Below, in pieces: positions 28,652 to 37,681 of a stretch of 64,000 nt of DNA. The notes under the pieces were generated by a model. The model ran no database searches. It was not told where the DNA came from and saw only the letters and a list, made by a program, of their open reading frames with translations. Positions within the stretch are counted from its first letter, which is position 1. Each line of letters opens with the position of its first letter. The DNA is from Saprospirales bacterium GYS_P2D. GTDB taxonomy: Bacteria; Bacteroidota; Bacteroidia; Chitinophagales; Saprospiraceae. Both the position numbers and the translations under genes were made by a program. Where the stretch lies: positions 1-64,000 of the forward strand of contig WUUP01000012.1 of assembly GCA_009833045.1 (NCBI GenBank), given 5' to 3'.

Positions 28652-29914
28652 GGGCCTGATGTATGGGCGTATGATCAGGCGCAAAGACTGATCATAAGTG
28701 AGATAATTCCAAGTCCAATTTAGGAATACTACTATTTTATTTTTTACGCCTATCAAAGAGTTGATATGGACAAATAACCATACGAGCCATGCGAAAAAAC
28801 CCTTAAACTTAAAGCGTGGGAGCTCGACTACCGCTTTATTCCTACCAATAGTCGCCATACTCCCTAAGTCATTGTATACGAATCCTTTAGATTGCTTTTT
28901 GATCAGATTCTTAGCTAATAGTTTCGCCTGCTGTATAGCGACCTGAGCGACCTGAGGATGCCCTCGCTCATACTCTTCTGACTTGAGATAGGCCAGATCT
29001 CCGATCGCATAGACATTATCATATTCGCAGACTTGGAGTTGTTCATCGACTATAAGACGATTAGCCGGGCCATAGCACACTTCTTTGAGACCATTGATGC
29101 GTGGACACTTGACACCAGCCGCCCAGATGACCTTGCCTGCTTTGATTTTTGAGCCATCTTTGAGGTACACATAGTTTTCGTCGAGGTCTACTACCCTACA
29201 GCCGGTCATGACATGGACTCCCAGGTTTTCAAGATATTCTTTAGCATTATCACCTGCGAACTCCGACATCCCAGGCAAGAGTCTTGAGCCCCCCTGTATC
29301 AGATATATATCTACCTCATTGTAGTCGAGTTCTTTATAGTCCTTTGGCAGAATGTACTTTTTCATCTCTGCTAATGCTCCTGCCATTTCCACACCAGTGG
29401 GACCACCTCCGACGACCACTATATCGAGCATGAGCTGCCGATCTTCAAAATTTCGAGTTATCAATGCATCCTCCAGATCCGAGAGTATTTCATTTCGCAC
29501 AAATAAAGCCTGAGATACCGATTTGAGCGGATATGCTAATGCTTCAAATTTTTGATTATTAAAGAAATTAGTCTGTGTGCCATAGGCCAGGACCAATATG
29601 TCGTAATTGACCAGACCGACATTGGTGATGATACGATTTTGCTCAGCTTGTATTTCTTCTACTTCTGCGATACGTATGGTAACATTGTCAGCACGCTGAA
29701 AAGCTTTCCGCAAAGGAAAACTAATCGAACTCGGCTCCAGTCCCGACATAGCAACCTGATAAAACAAGGGCTGAAACTGATGATAATTGTGCTTATCAAT
29801 CAAGACCACCTGAAAATTCTTCTTAGCTAACAGTCTGGCCAGCTTCAATCCTGCAAAACCCGCTCCTACTATCACTACCCTTTTTTGCTCCAGCTCAGGA
29901 ATATTTACTGCCAT
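28622..29914 (-). CDS. ndh: Type II NADH:quinone dehydrogenase (NDH-2)
   Basis: This 430-residue flavoprotein has two dinucleotide-binding sites: VVIVGAGFAGLKLARLL near residue 13 (FAD) and IVVVGGGPTGVEMAGALAEM near 165 (NADH). The NDH-2 quinone-site region is seen in HPQVAQVAIQQAKLLAKNL, and the C-terminal amphipathic part (FFAWLVWLFVHINSLIGVKN) attaches it to the membrane. It feeds electrons from NADH to menaquinone without pumping protons. The gene is divergent from the LON-domain gene with a 68-bp gap. Confidence 0.92.
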   Translation of the reverse strand: MAVNIPELEQKRVVIVGAGFAGLKLARLLAKKNFQVVLIDKHNYHQFQPLFYQVAMSGLEPSSISFPLRKAFQRADNVTIRIAEVEEIQAEQNRIITNVGLVNYDILVLAYGTQTNFFNNQKFEALAYPLKSVSQALFVRNEILSDLEDALITRNFEDRQLMLDIVVVGGGPTGVEMAGALAEMKKYILPKDYKELDYNEVDIYLIQGGSRLLPGMSEFAGDNAKEYLENLGVHVMTGCRVVDLDENYVYLKDGSKIKAGKVIWAAGVKCPRINGLKEVCYGPANRLIVDEQLQVCEYDNVYAIGDLAYLKSEEYERGHPQVAQVAIQQAKLLAKNLIKKQSKGFVYNDLGSMATIGRNKAVVELPRFKFKGFFAWLVWLFVHINSLIGVKNKIVVFLNWTWNYLTYDQSLRLIIRPYIRPKRKRPTGNS

Positions 29915-29982
29915 TGACTACTGTCTTTTCTATTCATATTGTTACACTTGTGAAGATAATACATCATAGCTCCACCTACCCT

Positions 29983-30624
29983 ATGACCGAACAAAAGTTA
30001 ATACCACTCTTTCCACTGCAGATCGTCGTTTTCCCTCGAGAAGAGCTCAACCTGCATATATTCGAACCTCGATATCGACAGCTCATTTTGGAATGTAAGC
30101 AAGAGGACATCCTATTTGGTATACCTTACCATAGTGATGATACAGAACTACTATACGGCTGCTCTGTCCGACTAAAGGAGATATCTAAAGTCTATCCCGA
30201 TGGTAAAATGGATATTAAAACAGTGGGAATAGGCCCTATAGAAATCATAAAATACTTAAAACAATATCCTAATAGGCTCTATCCTGGAGGCTATGTGGAA
30301 GAACTCGAGTGGGATGCAGACGGTGAAATAGAACTATATGAAAGAATAAAACAACAGATCACAGATCTGTACAATTTCATGAATATTAAAACCCTACCAG
30401 AGGCCTTTGAGAGATCATTCATTACATTTGAGATAGCTCATAAAGCGGGACTCTCCAAGGAGCAAGAATATGAACTACTCCAGATCCCCTACGAGCAAGA
30501 AAGACAGCTCTATCTGATCAATCATCTCGAGGAGATGATCCCAAAAGTAAAAGCTATGGAAGAGCTCCGTAAAAAGGTACAACTCAATGGCCACTTCAAA
30601 CATATCATACCTCCGAAAGTCTAA
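29983..30624 (+). CDS. LON substrate-binding-domain protein
   Basis: This protein has 213 residues from the ATG at 29983 (MTEQKLIPLFPLQIVVFP). The opening, then LHIFEPRYRQL and FGIPYHSDD, matches the LON N-terminal domain without the ATPase or protease parts, so it is a stand-alone LON-like protein. Its role is not well defined in the family. The longer reading from a TTG at 29914 would run into the ndh start and is not convincing. The gamma-glutamyltransferase gene follows 11 bp later. Confidence 0.85.
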   Translation: MTEQKLIPLFPLQIVVFPREELNLHIFEPRYRQLILECKQEDILFGIPYHSDDTELLYGCSVRLKEISKVYPDGKMDIKTVGIGPIEIIKYLKQYPNRLYPGGYVEELEWDADGEIELYERIKQQITDLYNFMNIKTLPEAFERSFITFEIAHKAGLSKEQEYELLQIPYEQERQLYLINHLEEMIPKVKAMEELRKKVQLNGHFKHIIPPKV

Positions 30625-30635
30625 ACTCTAAAGCG

Positions 30636-32366
30636 ATGCAAAAAGTCATAAAACTAATAACTGCCCTCGCTGCCATCAGCATTATTTTATTCGCCTGTAA
30701 GACACAAGTGTCTATCACAGACATCAGTGAGAAAGATGTCCAAAAACATGTGACTCAAGCTAAAGCGGGACTGGCCTCAGCACATCCTGCAGCTACTGCT
30801 GTCGGGCTGGAGATCCTCAAAGCTGGTGGCAATGCTGTAGATGCCGCTATAGCTACCCAGTTTGCGCTGGCTGTAGTATATCCTGTCGCTGGCAATATCG
30901 GTGGAGGAGGCTTCATGGTCATCCGCAATGCAGATGGCTCCACCGCCGCACTGGACTTCAGAGAGATGGCCCCTGCCTCCGCAGACAGAGATATGTACCT
31001 CGATAAAAATGGTGACGTCATACCTCGTCTGAGCATAGATGGTCACCTCGCATCAGGAGTCCCTGGTAGTGTAGCCGGTATGCGAGCTGCCTATGAGAAG
31101 TACAGTAAACTAAAAGACTGGAAAAAACTAATCCAACCATCGATCGATCTGGCTCGTGACGGAGTCATACTGACAGAGCGAGAAGCCAGAAATCTGAACA
31201 ATGCAGAAGAAAAATTTGAGCAATTCAATACACGGCCTACGAGATTTGAAAAAGAGGGTGACTGGCAGGCCGGAGAACGCCTTATCCAACCAGAGCTGGC
31301 AGCTGTCATGACTGCTATAAGAGATGAGGGCAATGCGGGATTTTATGAAGGATGGGTGGCCGATAGTATCGTCGCTGAGATGCATCGTGGTGGTGGCATC
31401 ATCAGCCATGAAGACCTAAAAAGCTACAAGGCACAATGGAGAACTCCCATAAGTGGAGAATATAAAGGAAATAAGATCATATCTATGCCGCCACCATCAA
31501 GCGGCGGTATAGCACTGATACAGCTACTCAATAGCATCGAGGACTATGACATCGGCTCCTATGGCGTACACAGCCCAGAGGCTATACATCTCATGGTCGA
31601 GGCAGAGCGACGAGTATATGCAGATCGAGCGACACATCTCGGAGATAGCGACTACTACGAGGTACCCATCTCTGGACTACTCGACGAATCATATAACCTA
31701 TCCAGAATGCAAAATTTTGACCCTGAAATGGCATCAAAAAGTAGCGATATAGCAGCAGGCACACCGATGCCGAAAGAAAGTGAACAAACAACACACTTCT
31801 CAATCGTAGATGAATATGGCAATGCAGTATCCGTCACTACGACTATCAATACTGGCTATGGATCAAAAGTGGTAGTCGGAGGAGCAGGCTTCTTTCTGAA
31901 TAATGAGATGGATGATTTTAGCGCAAAGCCTGGCGTGCCAAATTTCTTTGGCCTCGTGGGCAATGAGGCAAATAGCATCCAAGCTGGTAAGCGTATGCTA
32001 TCCTCAATGACTCCATCTATAGTGGTAGGATCAGATGGCCAGCTAAAGATGGTCGTAGGTACTCCAGGAGGATCTACTATCATCACTTCAGTTTTTCAGA
32101 CTATTGTCAATGTATTGGACTTTGGCATGAATGCCTATGACGCTACACAGACCTGTAGATTTCACCATCAGTGGCTCCCTGATTTGGTCTTTTATGAGCC
32201 CGACTGTCTGGGAGCGGAGGCACTCTCTACCTTATCTGCTATGGGACATAAAATGGAGCAGCGATCTGGCACCATCGGAAAGGTCGAAACCATACTCGTG
32301 AATAAAGATGGAAGTATCGAAATCGCAGCTGATCATCGAGCTGATGATACAGCTATGGGATATTAA
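30636..32366 (+). CDS. ggt: Gamma-glutamyltransferase, lipoprotein form
   Basis: This 576-residue protein has a signal with lipobox-like LFAC at about residue 21, so it is probably tethered in the envelope. GGT motifs are NAVDAAIATQFALAVVYPVA, the autoprocessing Thr in EQTTHFSIVDEYGNAVSVTT (nucleophile T385), NNEMDDFS and RMLSSMTPSIV, and the glycine-rich GTPGGSTIITSVFQTIVNV. It cleaves gamma-glutamyl bonds of glutathione and similar peptides. It sits 11 bp after the LON-domain gene. Confidence 0.94.
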   Translation: MQKVIKLITALAAISIILFACKTQVSITDISEKDVQKHVTQAKAGLASAHPAATAVGLEILKAGGNAVDAAIATQFALAVVYPVAGNIGGGGFMVIRNADGSTAALDFREMAPASADRDMYLDKNGDVIPRLSIDGHLASGVPGSVAGMRAAYEKYSKLKDWKKLIQPSIDLARDGVILTEREARNLNNAEEKFEQFNTRPTRFEKEGDWQAGERLIQPELAAVMTAIRDEGNAGFYEGWVADSIVAEMHRGGGIISHEDLKSYKAQWRTPISGEYKGNKIISMPPPSSGGIALIQLLNSIEDYDIGSYGVHSPEAIHLMVEAERRVYADRATHLGDSDYYEVPISGLLDESYNLSRMQNFDPEMASKSSDIAAGTPMPKESEQTTHFSIVDEYGNAVSVTTTINTGYGSKVVVGGAGFFLNNEMDDFSAKPGVPNFFGLVGNEANSIQAGKRMLSSMTPSIVVGSDGQLKMVVGTPGGSTIITSVFQTIVNVLDFGMNAYDATQTCRFHHQWLPDLVFYEPDCLGAEALSTLSAMGHKMEQRSGTIGKVETILVNKDGSIEIAADHRADDTAMGY

Positions 32367-32400
32367 TATATTAGCTATATAACTAAAAAAAGCAGCACAT

Positions 32401-32820
32401 ATGGCTCGTAATGTATTAGGAGTATTAGTAGGAATTGTTTTCGCAGCGATAGCGACTGCAGCTGTACAGAGCATTAATTGGTCACTATTCCCTTTCCCAG
32501 AGGGGCTACAGATGGATGATACAGAGGGGATGCAGTCCTATATGGATGCACTCCCGATAGGAGCATATATAGTCGTTTTAGTGGCACATGCAGTTGGAGC
32601 CTGCGTAGGAGCGTTCGTATGCTCCATCATCGCTGACACCTATCAGAAGAAATTATCATTGGCGATCGGAGTATTCATGTTATTCATGGGTTTAGGCAAT
32701 CTGCTATCTCTTCCCCATCCGATATGGTTTAACATAGTAGATGTCATGGTGTATTTGCCTGCAGCCTTTTTGGGCTATCGTCTGTACGTCAAGTACTGGC
32801 TACCGAGACAGGCTCAATAG
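32401..32820 (+). CDS. Hypothetical four-helix membrane protein
   Basis: This 139-residue protein has hydrophobic segments at about residues 5-25, 52-75, 85-105 and 110-130, with a short acidic loop after the first (GLQMDDTEGMQSYMD). I do not recognise the family. It follows ggt by 34 bp on the same strand and is convergent with holA (4-bp gap). Confidence 0.7.
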   Translation: MARNVLGVLVGIVFAAIATAAVQSINWSLFPFPEGLQMDDTEGMQSYMDALPIGAYIVVLVAHAVGACVGAFVCSIIADTYQKKLSLAIGVFMLFMGLGNLLSLPHPIWFNIVDVMVYLPAAFLGYRLYVKYWLPRQAQ

Positions 32821-32824
32821 TTAC

Positions 32825-33847
32825 TTATTTGATATAAAGTATCTGAAGGACCAGCTCTTTGAATAGCTCACCTGGTGGCGTCCCACTACGTCGTCCCATA
32901 CCTTTAGACTGTCCATCATATCTACATAGTAGTTTGAATACTTTTCGCACCTGCGGCTCAGTATAGTACTTGATGGCTTCTTTGTATTCTTTGACGAAAT
33001 ATGGCCCTACCTTGAGTAGCTTAGCGAGCTGTGCATCTGCTGTCCTCGCATGATGGTGTGTGATGTGTATCCGCTGAAAATGATTATTCATAGCTGGGAT
33101 CATCATCTGTACGGGATTCTTGTGGATATTGTCCACAAGATTTTGCAGGATAATATGTACTTTATAGGGATCACGTTTATTGAGCTCCTTTAGCAGGGCG
33201 AATATATTATACTCCTTACTGATACCGATATACTTCTCTACATCAGCCACTTCGATCATCTTACCAGTAGGAATATTTAGCTCGACTTTAGATATTTCGT
33301 TGACCAGTTTTTTTAGATCGGTACCGAGATACTCTGCTAATAGCATATTAGCATCTGGAGCTATCTTTCGATTTTTAGATCGCAGATATTCATTGATCCA
33401 TTTTGACAGATTATACTCTCGGACTGCCGCACTGTGCAGCATAGCAATATGAGGACTTTTCTTAGCATCTTTGACCCAAGTGATACGACCGTCGATCTTC
33501 TTATTCTTGTATGCGATGACCATGACCGTCATATCTGATGGCGAAGCAATATATGACCCCATTTCCTTGAGATCCACCATATCCTGAGCCTCCTTGAGGA
33601 TGACTACACGACGCTGACTCATCATAGGATACTGGCGAGCCTCGTCTATGAGTGTCTTGAAGTTAGCATCCCGACCATAGATGACTACTTGATTAAATGC
33701 CTTCTCGCTATCAGTGAGTGCATGTGCCTCGATGTAGTCTGTGATCTCATCTATAAAGTACGCCTCCTCACCATGCAGGATATAGATCGGTCGATACTTG
33801 CCCTGTTTGAGCTCTGTCAATATGTGATCTGCTGTCTTGTACTCCAT
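32825..33847 (-). CDS. holA: DNA polymerase III subunit delta
   Basis: This 340-residue clamp-loader subunit opens the sliding clamp during replication. Recognisable parts are IYILHGEEAYFIDEITDYI at the start, FNQVVIYGRDANFKTLIDEA, RRVVILKEAQDMVDL and the C-terminal helical region with LNKRDPYKVHIILQNLV. Length and motifs fit HolA. ATG at 33847. Confidence 0.88.
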   Translation of the reverse strand: MEYKTADHILTELKQGKYRPIYILHGEEAYFIDEITDYIEAHALTDSEKAFNQVVIYGRDANFKTLIDEARQYPMMSQRRVVILKEAQDMVDLKEMGSYIASPSDMTVMVIAYKNKKIDGRITWVKDAKKSPHIAMLHSAAVREYNLSKWINEYLRSKNRKIAPDANMLLAEYLGTDLKKLVNEISKVELNIPTGKMIEVADVEKYIGISKEYNIFALLKELNKRDPYKVHIILQNLVDNIHKNPVQMMIPAMNNHFQRIHITHHHARTADAQLAKLLKVGPYFVKEYKEAIKYYTEPQVRKVFKLLCRYDGQSKGMGRRSGTPPGELFKELVLQILYIK

Positions 33848-34214
33848 AGTGATAAGATACTGAGGCCAAAAATAGAAGAAATGACTGGTAGCCCAGATAT
33901 ATAATCACTAAATATCAGATGAGGCCAATTGCAGAATTGACAAATATCAAGACACCCCATAAACACGTAGATAAATACCCTTATATTCATTATAAAAAAT
34001 GAGATTTTCTATACATTATCATTTACTGTCATATCTTTACTGCCGATAGTAAATAATCGCTTCGATATTATCCCTTTTGGTTTTAATATCAGTTGATGAC
34101 CCTGAGGGTATGAATGATGTGAAGTGAGATAGCCTCTTCTTTCTTAATTGATTGAGGAGGTTTTTTTATGCTTTCGCAGAATCTTTTTCATCTATATAGA
34201 GTTATTTCATTAGT
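33848..34214. other. Intergenic region with orphan plus-strand terminator
   Basis: This 367-bp gap lies between the divergent holA start and the 34215 gene. It holds no convincing ORF. Its main feature is a plus-strand terminator-like hairpin at 34131-34167 that has no plus-strand gene before it, which leaves room for a small RNA or a leader with attenuation. Confidence 0.5.
34131..34167 (+). terminator. Orphan terminator or attenuator hairpin
   Basis: AGCCTCTTC (34131-34139) pairs with GAGGAGGTT (34154-34162) as 9 bp with two G-T wobbles around a 14-nt loop; seven T residues follow at 34161-34167. It is 48 bp before the ATG at 34215. Confidence 0.6.
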
Positions 34215-34661
34215 ATGATTTTTCAGAAAGCAATCCTTCTTTTTAGCATTTTAATATTAGCTCTACATCTATCTGGACAAGAGCATATCAACTGGGAGAT
34301 CCTCGCTGACGTCGAGTGGACCGAGGAGATCGATAGCACTACTGGCTATGGTTCTATGCGAGGTGCTTTTGGAGAGACACTATCTCAGTATGACGGTCAG
34401 GAAGTCTACATCGATGGGTACGTCATCCCTCTCGATGCTATGGGGTTCAGCTATGCGCTCAGTCGCAGCTCTTACGCTTCTTGTTTTTTTTGTGGACAGG
34501 CTGGCCCAGAGACGGTGCTGGACCTCAAAGTAAAGCCTCGATCTATCCCCGCTCATCTGCAAAACAATACTTCCTTAAAATTCAAAGGTCGACTCGTACT
34601 ACGTGAGATCAATCCCACAGGTCTCAACTATATACTCGAGGACGCCACACTCATCGAATAA
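34215..34661 (+). CDS. Exported DUF3299-like protein
   Basis: This 148-residue protein has a signal peptide (about 1-21, ending LSGQ). The mature part carries YDGQEVYIDGYVIPLDAMGF and SSYASCFFCGQAGPETVLDL, the pattern of small periplasmic DUF3299-like proteins, where a CxxC pair and the GYVIPLD strand are conserved. The domain often accompanies metal or ABC-transport genes, but none are next to it here. The function is not established. Confidence 0.6.
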   Translation: MIFQKAILLFSILILALHLSGQEHINWEILADVEWTEEIDSTTGYGSMRGAFGETLSQYDGQEVYIDGYVIPLDAMGFSYALSRSSYASCFFCGQAGPETVLDLKVKPRSIPAHLQNNTSLKFKGRLVLREINPTGLNYILEDATLIE

Positions 34662-34708
34662 TCCCAAGCAGATATCTAAGAATTCGTTAAGAATTGGCCA
34701 TACAGTCC

Positions 34709-34716
34709 TAAGTTTA
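34709..34716 (+). promoter_or_regulatory. Candidate -7 element TAAGTTTA
   Basis: TAAGTTTA matches seven of eight positions of TAnnTTTG. Transcription would start near 34721-34723, at the first base of the nested hairpin. The -33 element is unclear. Confidence 0.35.
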
Positions 34717-34720
34717 TCTT

Positions 34721-34787
34721 AATAATGGTGACCATCTGTAACGCTTACGTATTCGTCATACGTCCTTCAGATGTCTAAACCATTATT
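34721..34787 (+). promoter_or_regulatory. Nested three-stem hairpin in leader of the 34812 gene
   Basis: AATAATGGT (34721-34729) pairs with ACCATTATT (34779-34787); inside it CATCTG (34733-34738) pairs with CAGATG (34768-34773); inside that ACGTAT (34747-34752) pairs with ATACGT (34758-34763) around a TCGTC loop. There is no T-run, so it is not a classic terminator. It ends 24 nt before the start codon and may be a 5' mRNA stabiliser or a regulatory leader. Confidence 0.65.
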
Positions 34788-34811
34788 CATATAAATCAAA
34801 AATCTACTACT

Positions 34812-35372
34812 ATGAAAAAATTATACGCAGTACTATTCTTTTGTTCGATCTTATCTATCAGCTATGCTCAGCAAGAGGAGACCATATTCAATGAATTCGG
34901 AGGAATCGACTTTACAGGTGTATGGGCAGGCAGTAATAACAGCCTCACCGATTTTGATAATGATTTTGAAGTCACTAATGGCGGATTTGTAGTCTTTGAA
35001 TTCAACAATAACTTCCTGATAGGTTGGGAAGGCTATGACTCAGGATTCACATCTGATGGTACAGAGATAGATATCAAAGGAAATGATCTACTTCTCGGCT
35101 ATGCATGGCGCAGCAAGAAAGTCATACATCCCATCATGTATCTGAAAGGAGGTAAAAGCACCTTAGAAGTAAATGATGTGAGCAGTGATAAGGTATTCGT
35201 GGTGCAGCCTACTATAGGTGCAGAGGTCAATATCGCACGCTTCTTCAGATTAGGCCTTGATGGAGGCTACCGTTTCTTTGGCAATACAGATCTCAATGGA
35301 TTCAGTAATAACGACTTCAGCGGTCCGATTATGTCACTCCGACTCAAGTTCGGATGGTCATGGGGCCGATAA
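34812..35372 (+). CDS. Outer membrane beta-barrel protein
   Basis: This 186-residue protein has a signal peptide (about 1-19, ending SYAQ) and alternating beta strands (GGFVVFEFNNNFLIGWEGYD, DLLLGYAWRSKKVIHPIMYL) with an aromatic C-terminal strand (SLRLKFGWSWGR). It fits a small 8-stranded outer membrane barrel of unknown role. It has an unusually structured 5' leader (34721-34787) and a terminator at 35408. Confidence 0.8.
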   Translation: MKKLYAVLFFCSILSISYAQQEETIFNEFGGIDFTGVWAGSNNSLTDFDNDFEVTNGGFVVFEFNNNFLIGWEGYDSGFTSDGTEIDIKGNDLLLGYAWRSKKVIHPIMYLKGGKSTLEVNDVSSDKVFVVQPTIGAEVNIARFFRLGLDGGYRFFGNTDLNGFSNNDFSGPIMSLRLKFGWSWGR

Positions 35373-35407
35373 AATATAGAATAATTAGAAACTCTTCTTA
35401 CGCATGT

Positions 35408-35439
35408 AATGGTCATAGGCATTGTCTATGGCCATTTTT
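35408..35439 (+). terminator. Terminator after the beta-barrel gene
   Basis: AATGGTCATAG (35408-35418) pairs with CTATGGCCATT (35426-35436), 11 bp with one wobble, followed by TTTTTC. It abuts the stop of the convergent lipoprotein gene. Confidence 0.8.
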
Positions 35440-36365
35440 CATTTCGGTCCATACTCATAGATCTTAGCCACGAGCCCTTTTCCTTCATTGGAGATGTACA
35501 TCGTGCCATCCGCTGTAAAACAAATGCCCTCTGGTTGAGTATGCTGACGCTCATCGAGCATAACTACAGACTTGACACTTCCCTCATCATCTAATATAAC
35601 CAATGATTTCCCTACTGAAGAAAGTACATAGATATCACCCGACTGAGGATGTACAGCTATCGCAGATGGGCTGAAATCTTTGATCCTATTGTGATAGCTT
35701 TTTGAGGCATATTTTGACATTTCGCTATTACCATATTTTGATTCTATTTGCTTGAGCAGGTCATCATCATTGATGAGATAAACTGGCTCCTCAGACCACT
35801 CATCACTTGATAAATCATAGGAGTAGATTGCCTTTTGGGTTTTATCCTTTTCTGTTTTCTCAGTGTAAGGACGCCCTTTGCATACTATGAGTAGTTTATT
35901 TGATTTTTCATCATGACTAATACCTTCGATATCATTAGAGCTATTGAGAGGACCTTTGATGGTTTCTTTATCTCTTTGCTCAGTGAGATCGTAGGGATAG
36001 ATATTACCATTTGACTTGATCGTATAAACAATATTACCTACTCGCTCTACCCCTTCGTAGTCTCCTTTTTTGCCAAAATCATATTCCTTTTGGATGCTCA
36101 TATCCGATCGATCCAAAACATAGAAATGTCCTTTCTCATCATTGACCCCTACTAATGACGCATCTTCAAACTCTGACAGCCCTGATATCTCGATGAGCTC
36201 ACGATCCAATGGATAGACTTCATCATAGGTCGACAGATCATAAGGTATCCCTTCAGTCTGCGGCTCTAAGCCCTCGCTACCGACTGCTGCATGGGCAGTC
36301 TGGGTAGGTGTTTTTGATTGGCTACAAGCCGCATAAATCAATAATAAAACCAATGAATACTTCAT
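35439..36365 (-). CDS. SdiA-regulated-like lipoprotein (beta-propeller)
   Basis: This 308-residue protein has a lipoprotein signal (IYAACSQ, Cys about 14). The rest fits the SdiA-regulated/YjiK propeller family: LIEISGLSEFED, YDFGKKGDYEGVERVG, SSNDIEGISHDEKSNKLLIV, FSPSAIAVHPQSGDIYVLSS and QPEGICFTADGTMYISNEGK. Related proteins are thought to sense or bind envelope ligands; the function here is unknown. It is divergent from the DUF4407 gene with a 117-bp gap. Confidence 0.8.
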   Translation of the reverse strand: MKYSLVLLLIYAACSQSKTPTQTAHAAVGSEGLEPQTEGIPYDLSTYDEVYPLDRELIEISGLSEFEDASLVGVNDEKGHFYVLDRSDMSIQKEYDFGKKGDYEGVERVGNIVYTIKSNGNIYPYDLTEQRDKETIKGPLNSSNDIEGISHDEKSNKLLIVCKGRPYTEKTEKDKTQKAIYSYDLSSDEWSEEPVYLINDDDLLKQIESKYGNSEMSKYASKSYHNRIKDFSPSAIAVHPQSGDIYVLSSVGKSLVILDDEGSVKSVVMLDERQHTQPEGICFTADGTMYISNEGKGLVAKIYEYGPK

Positions 36366-36482
36366 ATCAACAAATCTATAATAATGTCTGCCTATAAAAC
36401 TAAGCTGTCGGTCGAATAATAATCCAATCGCTCAAATCGTATCGTAACTTCCTACTATCCAATAAATCAAATCCTTACACTT

Positions 36483-37619
36483 ATGCTCAAAGAATTCTTT
36501 CTATTCTGCTCCGGGATCAATACCACCCTACTCAAGCGTACACCCATCGAGACTAATAAATACATCGGTATGGGTGCCACGATATTCTTCACAGGAGTAT
36601 TCGCCGCCATCGCTGCAGGCTATGCAGCTTACACCATATTTGACAGCACCATAGCCGCTATTGTTTTAGCTGCTTTCTGGGGCCTGATGATATTCAATCT
36701 GGATCGATATATCGTCTCCACGATGAGGAAGCAAGATTCTTTCTGGAGTAATTTCTTCAGTGCTACACCACGTATCCTATTGGCTATGCTGATCGCTGTC
36801 GTCATCGCTAAGCCATTGGAGCTCAAGATTTTTGAAACGGAGATCGAGTCAGAACTCGCCATCATCCAGCAAGAGAAATACCAGGAGCAAGATAATGTAG
36901 TACAGGCTCGCTATCAGTCGGGCATCGATAGTCTTCAGTCTCAGGTCACACTATGGAAAAACGATATGGATCAGAAAAAAGCAGAGCGTGATGCTCTCGT
37001 AGCTGCCGCTATCGCAGAAGCTGATGGCACAGGTGGCTCTATGCAGCGCAATTTGGGTCCTATCTACAAAACTAAAAAAGCAGCTGCTGATCAAGCTCAA
37101 AAAGAACTCGATGAGATCAGCAGTACTAATCTGGCCCTCATCGATGCGCACCAAACTTTGATCAATCGTAAGCAAGAGCAAATGAACTCGGATTTGGACG
37201 GTCAGCGCAGGATCGCTTTGACGGGATTTGCCGCTCGGCTCGAGGGTCTGGAGCGAGCTGCTGACAAAAGTGAAGCCATCAGACTGGCGAGTCTATTCAT
37301 TATGCTACTATTCATGGCAATCGAGCTGGCGCCGATCATCACTAAACTGATCACTAAGAGAGGTCCCTATGACATGAAGCTCGCACAGCATGAGATGAGA
37401 TATATGGAGGCCTATGAGAATAATGTAGCAAAAGTAAAAGCTGCCCTCAAGAATCAGGCGGACTTTGATCAAGAGACACAATCACATAAGCTAAAGGCCG
37501 CTATACAAGCAGAAAAGCAAATCGCAGACATGGCTATGCAGCAACGTATCGAGCAGCTAAAACAACACCCTGCTCTTTGGAGCGAATATATAAACAAGGG
37601 AAAAATACTGGATGTATAG
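36483..37619 (+). CDS. DUF4407 membrane protein with coiled coil
   Basis: This 378-residue protein has transmembrane segments at about 28-50, 53-70 and 92-113, a long coiled-coil region (about 118-250), a further membrane segment (LASLFIMLLFMAIELAPIIT, about 264-285) and a helical tail. WGLMIFNLDRYIVSTMRK and RILLAMLIAVVIAKPLELKI are the signature of DUF4407. The function of the family is not known. ATG at 36483. Confidence 0.85.
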   Translation: MLKEFFLFCSGINTTLLKRTPIETNKYIGMGATIFFTGVFAAIAAGYAAYTIFDSTIAAIVLAAFWGLMIFNLDRYIVSTMRKQDSFWSNFFSATPRILLAMLIAVVIAKPLELKIFETEIESELAIIQQEKYQEQDNVVQARYQSGIDSLQSQVTLWKNDMDQKKAERDALVAAAIAEADGTGGSMQRNLGPIYKTKKAAADQAQKELDEISSTNLALIDAHQTLINRKQEQMNSDLDGQRRIALTGFAARLEGLERAADKSEAIRLASLFIMLLFMAIELAPIITKLITKRGPYDMKLAQHEMRYMEAYENNVAKVKAALKNQADFDQETQSHKLKAAIQAEKQIADMAMQQRIEQLKQHPALWSEYINKGKILDV

Positions 37620-37627
37620 ACCTACGA

Positions 37628-37670
37628 GATATTGACTTTGCAAACGGAGATTTGCTGAGTCAATATCTTT
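37628..37670. terminator. Bidirectional hairpin between DUF4407 and P450 genes
   Basis: GATATTGACT (37628-37637) pairs perfectly with AGTCAATATC (37658-37667), with an inner GCAAA/TTTGC stem, between two convergent genes. The T-run is weak on the plus side. Confidence 0.65.
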
Positions 37671-37681
37671 CTGAGCTATAA

